A stretch of 53,081 bases of DNA, taken from Enhydrobacter aerosaccus. Lineage in GTDB: Bacteria > Pseudomonadota > Alphaproteobacteria > Reyranellales > Reyranellaceae. How positions within the stretch are numbered: position 1 is the stretch's first letter; every line of letters starts with the position of its first letter. The stretch lies in assembly GCA_903839865.1 (NCBI GenBank), contig CAIMEE010000555.1:1-53081 (forward strand), read 5' to 3'. The position numbers and the translations under genes are program-made. Shown in pieces: positions 35,183 to 44,082 of the stretch. The notes beneath the pieces are model-generated. The model was not told where the DNA came from and searched no databases. It worked only from the letters and a program-made list of their open reading frames with translations.

Positions 35183-35977
35183 ATGCTCCTCTCGCTCGAC
35201 AACCGTAAGATCTATTTCGATCTCGCAGGCGCGCAGAACGCACCGGTGGTCTGCTTCACCCATTCGCTCAATGCCGACGGCGGCATGTGGGTCGAGCAGA
35301 TGGTGCCCCTGCTCGCTGCCGGCTATCGCGTGCTGCGGCTCGACATGCGCGGCCACGGCGGCAGTGCGCCGGTGGACGGCGACTACACGATGGATGCGTT
35401 GGCGGCCGACGTGAAGGGCACGCTCGACGTTCTCGGCATCAAGAAGGTGCACTATATCGGCCTGTCGATCGGCGGCATGATCGGACAGGGTTTCGCTTTG
35501 GCGAACCCGGGCTATCTCTCTTCCCTCTGCCTCTGCGATACACAGCCCGGCACGCCTCCGGGCTCGGCCGGCACCTGGGAAGAGCGCAAGGCCACCGTAC
35601 GCAGCAAGGGTCTGGCGGCTCTGGCCGACGGCACCATGGATCGCTGGTTCACGCCCGAGTTCAAGCAGGTGAACCCGCAGCGCTGGCGCGAAGTGCGCGA
35701 CACGATCAGCGGGACCACGCCCGCAGGCTCGGCCGGCTGCATGTCGGCCATCCAGAACTTCGACTATCTCGACCGGCTCTCGACCATCAAAGTGCCGACG
35801 ATGGTCATCTGCGGCGACGAGGACGAGGGCACGCCGCCCGAGCGCAACAAGCTGATCGCCTCAAAGATTCCCGGCGGCAAGTACGAAGGCATCGCCAAGG
35901 CGCGGCATCTGCCCAACGTCGAGCGGCCGGACGCGTTCAACAGGATCATGATGGGCTGGCTCGCGGCCAACAGGTAG
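35183..35977 (+). CDS. Alpha/beta hydrolase, 3-oxoadipate enol-lactonase-like (PcaD type)
   Basis: 264 residues. FTHSLNADGGMWVEQMVPLL, DMRGHGGSAPVDG and the nucleophile elbow YIGLSIGGMIGQG, with Ser in LSIGG, closely follow PcaD. PcaD hydrolyses 3-oxoadipate enol-lactone in the protocatechuate pathway, but no other pca gene is nearby and the neighbours are an SDR and an acyl-CoA dehydrogenase, so a related lactone or ester is equally likely. GGAGA precedes the ATG. Confidence 0.83.
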   Translation: MLLSLDNRKIYFDLAGAQNAPVVCFTHSLNADGGMWVEQMVPLLAAGYRVLRLDMRGHGGSAPVDGDYTMDALAADVKGTLDVLGIKKVHYIGLSIGGMIGQGFALANPGYLSSLCLCDTQPGTPPGSAGTWEERKATVRSKGLAALADGTMDRWFTPEFKQVNPQRWREVRDTISGTTPAGSAGCMSAIQNFDYLDRLSTIKVPTMVICGDEDEGTPPERNKLIASKIPGGKYEGIAKARHLPNVERPDAFNRIMMGWLAANR

Positions 35978-35982
35978 TCACC

Positions 35983-37149
35983 ATGGATTTCGCCTTCACC
36001 GAAGACCAGCTCGCCATCAAGGACTCCGTCGGCAAGCTCTGCGCCCAGTTTGACGGAAAGTATTGGCTGAAGAAGGACAAGGACGGCGGCTTCCCGGAAG
36101 ACTTCTACCGGACCATGGCCGATGCCGGCTGGCTGGGCATTGCCATGCCCGAGGAGTACGGCGGCTCGGGGCTTGGCATCACAGAGGCGGCGATCATGAT
36201 GCAGGCGGTGGCCGAATCGGGCGCTGCCCTGCAAGGTGCGTCGGCAATCCATCTCAACGTGTTCGGCCCCAACCCTATTGTCGTGTTCGGGACCGAAGAG
36301 CAGAAGAAGCGCATCCTGCCCGACATCATCAAGGGCAAGGTGAAGGGCTGCTTCGCCGTAACCGAACCCGACGCGGGCCTCAACACCACGGCACTCGACA
36401 CCAAGGCCGAGCGCGACGGCAACGGCTACGTCGTGCACGGCAAGAAGACCTGGACCACCACGGCTCAGGTCGCCGACAAGATGCTGCTGATCGCGCGCAC
36501 GACCCCCAAGGAGAAGTGCAAGAAGGCGACCGACGGACTCTCGCTCTTCTATACCGACTTCGACCGCTCGAAGATCGAGGTGCGAGAGATCGAGAAGATG
36601 GGTCGCAAGGCGATCGACACCAACCAGGTATTCATCGACGGCCTCAAGGTCCCGCTCGAGGATCGCATCGGCGAGGAAGGCAAGGGCTTCCACTATCTGC
36701 TGCACGGGCTCAATCCCGAACGCGTGCTGATCGCGGCAGAGGCGATCGGCATCGGCAAGGCGGCGCTGGCCAAGGCCACGCAATATGCCAAGGAACGCAC
36801 CGTGTTCGGCCGCCCGATCGGCAAGAACCAGGCGATCCAGCATCCGCTGGCCGAGAGCTGGATGCAGCTCGAGGCGGCCAACCTGCTGACCTTCAAGGCG
36901 GCCTGGCTCTACGACCAGGGCAAGGACTGCGGCGCGGAGGCGAACTCGGCCAAGTATCTCGGTGCGCGCTACGCCTACGATGCCTGCGAGCGGGCGATCC
37001 TCACCCATGGCGGCTACGGCTACGCCAAGGAGTTCCACGTCGAACGCTTCCTGCGCGAAGTCATGATCGCGCGGATCGCGCCGGTCAGCGAGCAGCTCAT
37101 CCTCTGCTACGTGGCCGAACGCGTGCTCGGCCTGCCCAAGAGCTACTGA
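35983..37149 (+). CDS. Acyl-CoA dehydrogenase family protein
   Basis: 388 residues from ATG 35983, 5 nt after the hydrolase stop. AMPEEYGGSGLGITEAAIMM, CFAVTEPDAGLNTTALDT (flavin loop), WTTTAQVADKMLLIART and the C-terminal THGGYGYAKEFHVERFLREV (ETF/adenine contact) mark the family. Unlike the 15-17 kb members it has the GGYGYA terminus of the short/medium-chain type. It ends a three-gene operon, and its stop overlaps the converging membrane-protein gene by seven bases. Confidence 0.92.
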   Translation: MDFAFTEDQLAIKDSVGKLCAQFDGKYWLKKDKDGGFPEDFYRTMADAGWLGIAMPEEYGGSGLGITEAAIMMQAVAESGAALQGASAIHLNVFGPNPIVVFGTEEQKKRILPDIIKGKVKGCFAVTEPDAGLNTTALDTKAERDGNGYVVHGKKTWTTTAQVADKMLLIARTTPKEKCKKATDGLSLFYTDFDRSKIEVREIEKMGRKAIDTNQVFIDGLKVPLEDRIGEEGKGFHYLLHGLNPERVLIAAEAIGIGKAALAKATQYAKERTVFGRPIGKNQAIQHPLAESWMQLEAANLLTFKAAWLYDQGKDCGAEANSAKYLGARYAYDACERAILTHGGYGYAKEFHVERFLREVMIARIAPVSEQLILCYVAERVLGLPKSY

Positions 37150-37580
37150 CGCGGCTCGACGAGGCCGAAGAGCTTCAGGGTCAGCCAGAACGCGAAGGCT
37201 CCGCCGGCGCCGAAGCCGCCGATGACCGCCATAAACTGGATGTGCTCCATCCAACCCGCCCAGGTACGTACGCCGTCGACCATCGTCGGGCCCGAGCTCG
37301 ACCAGCTGTTCACGCCCGACGAAACTTCCGTGAGCCAGAGGTAAACCTCGAGCGGCACGACGCCGATCACGAAGCCGCCTGCCAGGGCGGCCCACGGCGA
37401 GGTCCATCCCCGACGGCGAAAGAGCACGGCGGCCGGTACGCCGAAGATCGCGGCATGCGTGGAACTGACCGTCACCGCAGGCAGGAACGCCCACGCATCC
37501 TCGAAGGCGCCGGCGGCCAGCGCTGCTGCGACAACGGCGCCGATCACGGTCGCGAGGGCCCAGATGGCAACGGTCTTCAA
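37143..37580 (-). CDS. Small four-helix membrane protein of unknown function
   Basis: 145 residues. Four hydrophobic segments can be seen at about 5-25 (IWALATVIGAVVAAALAAGA), 32-52, 64-84 and 114-136. The 85-113 loop is polar (TEVSSGVNSWSSSGPTMVDG). No known domain is recognised. Its start overlaps the stop of the FUSC transporter gene as ATGA, so it is likely an accessory subunit or a co-expressed inner-membrane protein of that transporter. The pairing is suggestive rather than proven. Confidence 0.7.
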   Translation of the reverse strand: MKTVAIWALATVIGAVVAAALAAGAFEDAWAFLPAVTVSSTHAAIFGVPAAVLFRRRGWTSPWAALAGGFVIGVVPLEVYLWLTEVSSGVNSWSSSGPTMVDGVRTWAGWMEHIQFMAVIGGFGAGGAFAFWLTLKLFGLVEPRQ

Positions 37581-38698
37581 GAGTCCTCCTCAGTTTCGAT
37601 CGCCGGCCCCCATTCGGTGACCACGCGCTCTAGGTCGCCGAAATTGCGATGGACCTGTTCGAGCGCAAAGCCCATGGCGAAGAAGCGCTCGGCCGTCTCG
37701 CCGGGAAGCTCCCGTGTTGCGCCCTCCTGGCGCATCAGGGCGACTTCCTCGGCATAGGCCCGCAGGGCGGATTCGAACGGTTCGAGCGACGCGGGCCCCT
37801 CGCGCACCAGCAGGGCGGCGGCGCTTGCCTTCATATAGTCCGACGCGGATTCGGCGATGGCGCTAAGGCGCGGCTGGAGCCGCTGGCGTATGTCATCGGG
37901 CATCGCCTCACCCGCGGCGCGTCCCACGATCACCAGATCGTGGCGCAGGCGCAGAAGGGTACGCCTCAATGGTCCCGTCTCCGGCTCGCGCGACAGCCGC
38001 GCGCGGCGTTCGCGCTCGGCCTCGACACCCACCATGTTGAGCTCGTTGAGCGACTGCCCGATCCCGTCCTGCAGCTGGTGTAGCGCGTTGTCGTCGAAGC
38101 CCTCGCGCTTGCCCGCGAGCAGTACCGTCAGGACGCGCGCCATCAGCTCGAGGGTTCGTGCCGCCACATGGCGCATCTGCGGGTGTGCCCGCGACGGAAG
38201 CACGATGAACGACACGACGAGGCCCACGACCGCGCCGACGCCCACTTCGATGACGCGGAAGACCGCCGAATAGAACGGCGTGGTGTGCGTCATCTCCGGC
38301 ACCAGCAGCACGATGATCGCCGTGATCGGCACCACGTTCATGTTCGCGCGCGTGGCGGCGAACAGGGCAAGCGGCGCCACGGCGATGAACAGCACCGCCA
38401 GCAGCGCCCATTCGGTGTCGTGGGGAATGACGATTGCGACCGCCCCGCCGTAGATCGCGCCGCCGATCGTTCCCATCAGATAGTCTGCGCTGGCCTTGAG
38501 CGACCGGCCGACGCTCATTTGCGTCACGATGACGGCGGTCAGCACCGTCCACAGCGGCAGCGGGATGTTGAGCGCCTGCGCGACCACCAGGGCCAGGATC
38601 GCACTCAGAGTGACCCTAAGCGCCAGCGCCAGGTGAACCCGCCGCAGACGCGCCGCGCGGACGCGCAGCCATCTCCAGGCGATTTCCAGTTGTTTCAC
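37577..38698 (-). CDS. FUSC-family (aromatic acid exporter / AaeB-like) membrane protein
   Basis: 373 residues. The first 170 hold about six membrane helices, including LRVTLSAILALVVAQALNIP and LWTVLTAVIVTQMSVGRSLK, the FUSC signature after which the helix pair repeats; the rest is a cytoplasmic helical domain. Full-length AaeB proteins are nearly twice as long, so this is the half-size form common in alphaproteobacteria. It probably exports aromatic carboxylates or similar toxic acids. It is the first gene of a two-gene minus-strand unit. Confidence 0.87.
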   Translation of the reverse strand: MKQLEIAWRWLRVRAARLRRVHLALALRVTLSAILALVVAQALNIPLPLWTVLTAVIVTQMSVGRSLKASADYLMGTIGGAIYGGAVAIVIPHDTEWALLAVLFIAVAPLALFAATRANMNVVPITAIIVLLVPEMTHTTPFYSAVFRVIEVGVGAVVGLVVSFIVLPSRAHPQMRHVAARTLELMARVLTVLLAGKREGFDDNALHQLQDGIGQSLNELNMVGVEAERERRARLSREPETGPLRRTLLRLRHDLVIVGRAAGEAMPDDIRQRLQPRLSAIAESASDYMKASAAALLVREGPASLEPFESALRAYAEEVALMRQEGATRELPGETAERFFAMGFALEQVHRNFGDLERVVTEWGPAIETEEDS

Positions 38699-38842
38699 AG
38701 CAGTTTAGCGAGAAGTAACTTCATGCCGAACGCAGAGAACCACGGCGGGCCGACCCGGAAAAGCCTTGTCCCCGGGCGCAACTAACCGGCCCGGCAAGCC
38801 GTTCCTTTTGCACATACGCCACTCTGAGCGGAGGAGGAGACC

Positions 38843-39232
38843 ATGACAAAGACCGGATTGCTCGCCGCCATCGCCTTCGGCGGCCTGATCGTCGGAGCGA
38901 CCGCGCTCGCAGCGCCGCCCAACGCTTTCCAGCCCGCGGCGGCGCAGCTGCGCGCCGAGCAGTCCTGTGACAAGGAAGGCGTCTGGCCGAATTCGGCCGC
39001 GCGCGAACTCTGCCTGGCGCACGTGACCCGCGCCTATGAGTGGGGCGAGCCGGCTCTCGCCAAGCAACTGGCGCATGTCGCCCGAGAAGCGCGTGAAAGC
39101 TGCATGAACGAAGGCTTCCGCGTCGAAACGGCTGGCTTCCGCGACTGCATGGGCCGGGAGATCGATGGGCGCAGCGACCTGCTGATCCTGGGCGACGACC
39201 AGAGCGGTGACAACGTCGCCACCGCCCAATAG
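38843..39232 (+). CDS. Secreted four-cysteine protein A (C-x14-C-x29-C-x14-C)
   Basis: 129 residues with a signal peptide (MTKTGLLAAIAFGGLIVGAT, then ALAAPP). The mature part has exactly four cysteines with spacing C-x14-C-x29-C-x14-C and glycine four residues after the first and third cysteine (CDKEG, CMNEG), so it is built from two copies of one C-x3-G-x10-C unit. The next gene encodes a homologue with the same spacing. No known domain is recognised. The even cysteines in an exported protein suggest two disulfides. GGAGGAGGAG precedes the start. Confidence 0.75.
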   Translation: MTKTGLLAAIAFGGLIVGATALAAPPNAFQPAAAQLRAEQSCDKEGVWPNSAARELCLAHVTRAYEWGEPALAKQLAHVAREARESCMNEGFRVETAGFRDCMGREIDGRSDLLILGDDQSGDNVATAQ

Positions 39233-39349
39233 CAGCTGCGGAATGGTTTGGGGCCTTGAAATGGCCCCGATCCGGCGGGCAACCGCATTTTGAACACCGC
39301 GTTTTTCCTGCACACGGACGTTCTCGTTCAGCCACACAGGAGATGCACC

Positions 39350-39817
39350 ATGACCCGAGCAACGATGCTTGCACTCACGATGAGCGGCCTGGTCCTTGTC
39401 GGCACGCCTTTCGCCAGCGCCAACGCCCAGTCGGGCGATGCGCTGGCGCCTGCCGAACGCACCTGCTCCGACGCTGGCGTGCCCCTCTACTCAGGGGCGT
39501 ACAACACCTGCGTCGACCGCGCGGCCGACGACTTCTATCGCGGCGCGCCGGAACTCGCGTATGACGCCGCTCACGTGATCGGCAGCGCCAACAGCGTCTG
39601 CGCGTCCTACGGCCTCGACCCTCACTCGCTGGGCTACTCCCAGTGCATCGACAACGAGGCGCGTCGCGGCCCCGATACTGTCCAGGCGTTGACCTTCCTC
39701 GACGATACGCCGCATGCAGCAGTCGCCGTCGATAGTTACGGCTTCGGCTACGACAGTGAGGGCAACCTGCTCGACTCACATGGCTATGTGATCAAGCCGG
39801 TGCCGTATCGCCCGTAA
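39350..39817 (+). CDS. Secreted four-cysteine protein B, paralogue of the preceding gene
   Basis: 155 residues from ATG 39350 (AGGAG 9 nt upstream decides the start; an upstream ATG at 39290 lacks one). A signal peptide ends near ASANAQ. Cysteines again follow C-x14-C-x29-C-x14-C (CSDAG, then CVDRAADDFYRGAPELAYDA, CASYG and QC), identical spacing to the upstream protein despite low overall identity. A 40-residue C-terminal tail rich in Tyr, Gly and Asp (VDSYGFGYDSEGNLLDSHGY) is unique to it. Function unknown; periplasmic or secreted. It ends just before a strong hairpin. Confidence 0.75.
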   Translation: MTRATMLALTMSGLVLVGTPFASANAQSGDALAPAERTCSDAGVPLYSGAYNTCVDRAADDFYRGAPELAYDAAHVIGSANSVCASYGLDPHSLGYSQCIDNEARRGPDTVQALTFLDDTPHAAVAVDSYGFGYDSEGNLLDSHGYVIKPVPYRP

Positions 39818-39848
39818 CGCGAAACGCACTCTTCAATTGACGACAACA

Positions 39849-39882
39849 CCGGCCGGGCAGCCTTGCCCGGCCGGTTTCTTTC
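39849..39882 (+). terminator. Rho-independent terminator after the four-cysteine gene pair
   Basis: CCGGCCGGGCA (39849-39859) and TGCCCGGCCGG (39864-39874) form a perfect 11-bp GC-rich stem with a four-base loop, followed by TTTCTTTC. This is a textbook intrinsic terminator, 31 nt after the second secreted-protein stop and just before the epoxide hydrolase gene. Confidence 0.85.
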
Positions 39883-39897
39883 GTGGAATGAAGAGGC

Positions 39898-41034
39898 ATG
39901 GAACCCCTGCCCGCTTCAGTCCTCCCCGCCGGCGTCAGCGCCCGCATCCTCCCCGGCATCAACGGCCTCGACATCCATGTGCTCGAAGCCGGCGCCGGCA
40001 AAGGCCGACCAGCCGTCCTGCTGCTGCATGGCTTTCCCGAGCTTGCGTACAGCTGGCGCAAGGTGCTGCCGGCCCTGGCCGCGGCGGGCTATCACGCGAT
40101 CGCGCCCGACCAGCGTGGCTACGGCCGCACGACCGGCTGGAGCAAGGACTTCGACGCCGATCTCTCGAGCTTCCGTTTCCTCAACCTGTTGCGCGATTCG
40201 ATCGGTGTGCTCTATGCGCTCGGCCATCGCACGGCCGAAGCCGTGGTCGGCCACGACTTCGGCGCCGCCGTCGCCTCGTTCCTGGCCCTGGTCCGGCCGG
40301 ACATGTTCAAGCGCATGGTGTTGATGAGCGCGCCGTTCGGCGGTGTTTCTTCCGTGCCGTTCGATACCGCGGGCAAGCCGCCGGCGCCGAAGGCGCCCGA
40401 CATCCATGCAGCCCTCGCCGCGCTGCCGCGCCCGCGCAAGCATTACCAGTGGTACCAGTCCACGCGCGAGGCCAACGAGAACCAGTGGCACGCCAAGCAG
40501 GGCGTGCACGATTTCATGCGCGCCTATTACCACTACAAGTCTGCCGACTGGAAAGGGAACAAGCCCTACGAGCTAAAGGGCTGGATCGCCGAAGAACTGG
40601 CCAAGATGCCGACCTACTACATCATGGATCTGGCCGAAGGCATGGCCGAGACCGTCGCCAAGGAGATGCCCTCGCCGGCGGAGATCGCTGCCAACGCGTG
40701 GATGACCGACGACGAGATGCGCGTCTACAGCACCGAGTACGAACGCAATGGCTTCCAGGGCGGGCTGAACTGGTATCGCGTGCGCACCTCGGGGCTCGTC
40801 GGCCGTGAGTACGAAGCCTTCGCCGGCCGCACCATCGACCAGCCCTCGACCTTCATCTCCGGCAAGAGTGACTGGGGAAATTACCAGACCCCCGGCGCGC
40901 TCGAGCGCATGCAGAAGAGCGCGTGCACGAACATGAAGCAGATCCATCTCGTCGATGGCGCTGGCCACTGGGTCCAGCAGGAACAGGCCGACGAGGTCAA
41001 TCGCCTGCTGCTTCAGTTCCTGAAGTCTACCTGA
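39898..41034 (+). CDS. Alpha/beta hydrolase, epoxide hydrolase type
   Basis: 378 residues. LLHGFPELAYSW gives the HGFP oxyanion motif at 44-47, DQRGYGRTTG is typical of epoxide hydrolases and haloalkane dehalogenases, and the nucleophile is Asp120 (VVGHDFGAAVA). The histidine is in DGAGHWVQQEQ near the C-terminus, and a large cap domain with YYHYKSADWKGN lies between. Epoxide hydrolase is preferred because the HGFP motif and the cap tyrosines are present. An intrinsic terminator isolates it from upstream. It overlaps the converging M28 peptidase gene by eight bases. Confidence 0.85.
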   Translation: MEPLPASVLPAGVSARILPGINGLDIHVLEAGAGKGRPAVLLLHGFPELAYSWRKVLPALAAAGYHAIAPDQRGYGRTTGWSKDFDADLSSFRFLNLLRDSIGVLYALGHRTAEAVVGHDFGAAVASFLALVRPDMFKRMVLMSAPFGGVSSVPFDTAGKPPAPKAPDIHAALAALPRPRKHYQWYQSTREANENQWHAKQGVHDFMRAYYHYKSADWKGNKPYELKGWIAEELAKMPTYYIMDLAEGMAETVAKEMPSPAEIAANAWMTDDEMRVYSTEYERNGFQGGLNWYRVRTSGLVGREYEAFAGRTIDQPSTFISGKSDWGNYQTPGALERMQKSACTNMKQIHLVDGAGHWVQQEQADEVNRLLLQFLKST

Positions 41035-42310
41035 CGCGCCACCTGGCGGCTTCGGCGGGATCGGCGTTGCACGCCGCCGCGACGAACGCTGCCGTGAGCA
41101 ACGTGGCTTGCCGCAGCTCGCCTTGCGCCACCTTGTCCCGCGTATCAGCCGGCGTCAGCACCTTGTGAAGATGCGCCGTCGGTTCGTCGAAGCCCGCCAC
41201 GAGGCGGATCGCGGGAATGCCGCCGGCGGCAAAGTTCGCATGGTCGGAGTTGGTCATCAGCGGCCGCACCGTGCGCAGCGACTGGCCATTGGCAGCGGCG
41301 ACATGCAACAGGAACGGCTCGACGCCCGCATAACCGCTGGTGAGGGCCGCGATATTCGGGCTGCCCGCCACCGAGTCGAGATTGACGTTGAGCGCGATCC
41401 TGGCGCGCTCCGCCTCGCCCAAAGCTTCGACGTACTGCGCCGAGCCCGTCAACGCCCACTCCTCGACCGAGAAGAACATCACCCGCAGGCCGCGCCGGAA
41501 ACTGGCAACCAAGGGTGAGAGCGCGCGCGTCACGGCAAGCACCGAGGCGAGGCCCGTGCCGTTGTCCATCGCCGACTCCGCGAGATCGTGCCCGTCCACA
41601 TGCGCCGACAGCACGACCCATTCGTCGGTCGTGCCGGGGTACTCGTACATCAAGGTCTCGGTCTCGGCGGGGCTCTCCTCCGTCTCGAGCGTCATCGTGA
41701 CCTTGGGCCAACCTTCCGCCGTGCGCGCAAGCCGCGCGGCGACCTCGGGCGGAATGCCGAGGCCTGGAATGCCCTCGCCGCCCATGCGTCCGGACGAGCC
41801 GGTCACCACGTGGCCCGGCAGCGGTCCCGCGATCAGGAAGCCCACGGCACCGTGCTGGCGCGCCATGTCGTACTTGCGGCGGCGGTGGATGGTGCCGGCC
41901 GCGAACATGGGCTCGTGCCGTGCGAGCACGATGCGGCCCTTGATCTCCTTTGCGTGCTCGGCGAATTCTTCCGGGGTGCCGCGGCCGATATCGAGCACCT
42001 CGGCGGTGAGCCCTTCCTTCGCAGTCGCGATCGAGCGGACCAGCGGATGGCACTTGGCTATCGTGCCGTCGGCCAGACGCAGGGTCGCCTTCTTCGCGCG
42101 CCAGCCGCCGTAGGGCACCGGGATCGACCGGCCGGAGTTGGCCGGCGATGCCGCTTTCACCCTCTCCCGCAACAGGGCGAAGGCTTTCTTCTCGCTCTCC
42201 GTGCCGGCAAGGCGCCCGCCGGTGTCGCAGATGTCGTTGAAGTCGCGCCACAGGTCGGGATCCGCTGCGAGCCAGGCGGCGACGGCGGCATCGAGGCGAT
42301 AATCGGTCAT
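41027..42310 (-). CDS. M28-family aminopeptidase with PA-like insert
   Basis: 427 residues. VVLSAHVDGHDLAESAMDNG supplies the first zinc ligands His and Asp, FFSVEEWALTGS the catalytic/ligand Glu pair, NVNLDSVAGS a further Asp and DEPTAHLHKVL the last His, all in M28 order. The middle segment GAVGFLIAGPLPGHVVTGSS is a PA-like insertion. No signal peptide is visible, so it may be cytoplasmic. Its start overlaps the LysR stop (ATGA), which makes co-expression with that regulator likely. It opens a cluster dedicated to peptides and amino acids. Confidence 0.88.
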   Translation of the reverse strand: MTDYRLDAAVAAWLAADPDLWRDFNDICDTGGRLAGTESEKKAFALLRERVKAASPANSGRSIPVPYGGWRAKKATLRLADGTIAKCHPLVRSIATAKEGLTAEVLDIGRGTPEEFAEHAKEIKGRIVLARHEPMFAAGTIHRRRKYDMARQHGAVGFLIAGPLPGHVVTGSSGRMGGEGIPGLGIPPEVAARLARTAEGWPKVTMTLETEESPAETETLMYEYPGTTDEWVVLSAHVDGHDLAESAMDNGTGLASVLAVTRALSPLVASFRRGLRVMFFSVEEWALTGSAQYVEALGEAERARIALNVNLDSVAGSPNIAALTSGYAGVEPFLLHVAAANGQSLRTVRPLMTNSDHANFAAGGIPAIRLVAGFDEPTAHLHKVLTPADTRDKVAQGELRQATLLTAAFVAAACNADPAEAARWRVR

Positions 42311-43185
42311 CGGTTCAGTTTCCCGTCGAGCAGTTCGAGGAAGGCCGCGGCGAGCACGGACGGCTCGCGGTCACGGCGATGGAAGACGCCGATTTCGTAG
42401 ACGACCGCCGGCTCGAACGGCCGCACGACCAGGCCGAGATGGCCGAAGCTGGCGGCCGACAGCGGATCGACCAGCGACCAGCCGGTGCCTTCCGAGACCA
42501 GAGCGCAAAGGCTGGCGAAGAACTCGGCCTCTGCCACCGCATTGATCTGCGCGCCGGCCGCGGCAAACGTCGCGAAGATGCGGTTCGGCACCTGGTGCGA
42601 GCGCGCCGGCATCACCATCGGATACTCGGCCAGCAGCTTGGGAGTCACGACCTTGCGCGACGTCAGCGCATGGCGCGGCGGCAGGATCGCCACGCAGCGC
42701 ATCTGGTACTTCACGAGGGTGACGTCCGTTTCGTCGATCGGCAGTTCGGCAATGCCGATGTCGAAGCTCTCGCTCGGCAGCAGCTGGCTCACCACGTCGG
42801 AGTGGCGCGAGATCAGCCGCACCGAGACGCCCGGCCGTTCGCGCAGGAACTCCGCCACCAGCGGCGGCAGCAGCGAGATCGCGGCCGACGGATGGCTGGC
42901 GATCACCAGCCGCCCCGACTGGCCCTCGCGAATCTGCGCTGTCGTCGACGCAAGCCGGTCGACCTCGCCCAGCACGCGGCTCGCTTCGGCATAGAAGAGC
43001 AGGCCCTCGGGCGTAGGCTTCAGCCGTCCCCCCGAACGCTCGAACAGCGAGAAGCCCACCGACTCCTCGAGCTTGGCGATCTGGCTCGAGACGGCGGGCT
43101 GGGTGATGCCCATGGCCTGGGCCGCCGCCGTGACCGAGCGGGTGTCCACGACAGCGCGGAAGGCTTCCAGAAGCTTGACGTCCAT
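42307..43185 (-). CDS. LysR-family transcriptional regulator
   Basis: 292 residues. The N-terminal HTH (MDVKLLEAFRAVVDTRSVTA, then AMGITQPAVSSQIAKLEESV) and the two-lobed effector domain (SGRLVIASHPSAAISLLPPL, DIGIAELPID) are standard. It is divergent from an amino-acid ABC transporter operon 115 nt away and co-transcribed with an M28 peptidase, so it probably controls both. A T-N11-A box (ATAA-N7-TTAT) lies 6 nt before its start. The effector may be a peptide or amino acid; this is inference. Confidence 0.92.
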   Translation of the reverse strand: MDVKLLEAFRAVVDTRSVTAAAQAMGITQPAVSSQIAKLEESVGFSLFERSGGRLKPTPEGLLFYAEASRVLGEVDRLASTTAQIREGQSGRLVIASHPSAAISLLPPLVAEFLRERPGVSVRLISRHSDVVSQLLPSESFDIGIAELPIDETDVTLVKYQMRCVAILPPRHALTSRKVVTPKLLAEYPMVMPARSHQVPNRIFATFAAAGAQINAVAEAEFFASLCALVSEGTGWSLVDPLSAASFGHLGLVVRPFEPAVVYEIGVFHRRDREPSVLAAAFLELLDGKLNR

Positions 43186-43190
43186 TGACT

Positions 43191-43205
43191 ATAAAAATCC
43201 GTTAT
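43191..43205. promoter_or_regulatory. LysR-type T-N11-A box
   Basis: ATAA-N7-TTAT (43191-43205) contains the T-N11-A core of LysR-regulator sites and lies directly before the lysR start in the divergent region facing the ABC transporter operon. A looser outer pair, CTATAA at 43189 and TTATAG at 43213, brackets it. Confidence 0.5.
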
Positions 43206-43300
43206 TGCCGCCTTATAGCGCTGCGGAGCCACTCTACGCAAAGAATTCACCAACAGCGACCATCATTGCGGACCGGCATAGGATTTGCTTATGCTGTCTC

Positions 43301-44059
43301 ATGACATCTACTCCCATCATCGCGGCGGAGGGCATCAGCAAGCGGTTCGGCGAGAACCAGGTGCTGACGCGCGTCTCGCTGCCGGTGATGGAGCGCGACG
43401 TGGTCTGCATCGTGGGCCCCTCGGGTTCGGGCAAGACGACGCTGCTGCGCTGCCTCGCCCTGCTCGAAACGCCGAGCGAAGGCCGCGTGGTCATGGAAGG
43501 CACCGCGATCTCGACGCCCGACCAGGCGAAGCCGGTGAAGGCCGCGGCGCGTGCCGTGCGCTCCGAGATCGGCATGGTGTTCCAGCACTTCAATCTCTGG
43601 CCGCACATGTCGGTGCTGGAGAACCTGATCGAGGCACCGCTGCGCGTGAAGAAGATGCCGCGCGCGGAAGCCATTGCCATTGCCGAGAAGCTCCTTCTGA
43701 AAGTCGACTTGGTCGACAAGCGCGACGCCTATCCGGCGCGCTTGTCCGGCGGTCAGCAACAGCGCGTCGCGATCGCCCGCGCGCTCGCGATGTCGCCCAA
43801 GGTGCTGCTGTTCGATGAGGCGACGTCCGCGCTCGATCCGGAACTGCGCCGCGAGGTGCTGCTGGTGATGCGCCAGCTGGCGACGGAGGGCATGACCATG
43901 CTGGTGGTCACCCACGAAATGGGGTTCGCCCGCCACGTCGGCACGCGTACCGTGTTCATGGACAGGGGCGAGATCGTCGAGGAGGCACCGGGTGCGGCGT
44001 TTTTCGATGCGCCGAAGAGCGAGCGCGCCAAGCGCTTCCTGCAGCAGTTCGAAGAGTAA
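43301..44059 (+). CDS. Polar amino-acid ABC transporter, ATP-binding subunit
   Basis: 252 residues from ATG 43301. Walker A GPSGSGKT at 39-46, Q-loop Q95, signature LSGGQQQR from 148, Walker B VLLFDEAT (168-175) and the switch His in VVTHEMG are intact. The fold is of the GlnQ/HisP type. No ribosome site is strong, and an upstream reading in the same frame overlaps the divergent lysR promoter region, so it is rejected. It is first in an operon with a binding protein, one permease, an M20 peptidase and an arginase-like enzyme. Confidence 0.92.
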   Translation: MTSTPIIAAEGISKRFGENQVLTRVSLPVMERDVVCIVGPSGSGKTTLLRCLALLETPSEGRVVMEGTAISTPDQAKPVKAAARAVRSEIGMVFQHFNLWPHMSVLENLIEAPLRVKKMPRAEAIAIAEKLLLKVDLVDKRDAYPARLSGGQQQRVAIARALAMSPKVLLFDEATSALDPELRREVLLVMRQLATEGMTMLVVTHEMGFARHVGTRTVFMDRGEIVEEAPGAAFFDAPKSERAKRFLQQFEE

Positions 44060-44082
44060 CGGGGAACAGAGGGAGACTGATC

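Noticed and set aside
35183-35977. Part of a protocatechuate (pca) operon
   Set aside because: No other pca gene is present; the neighbours are an SDR and an acyl-CoA dehydrogenase.
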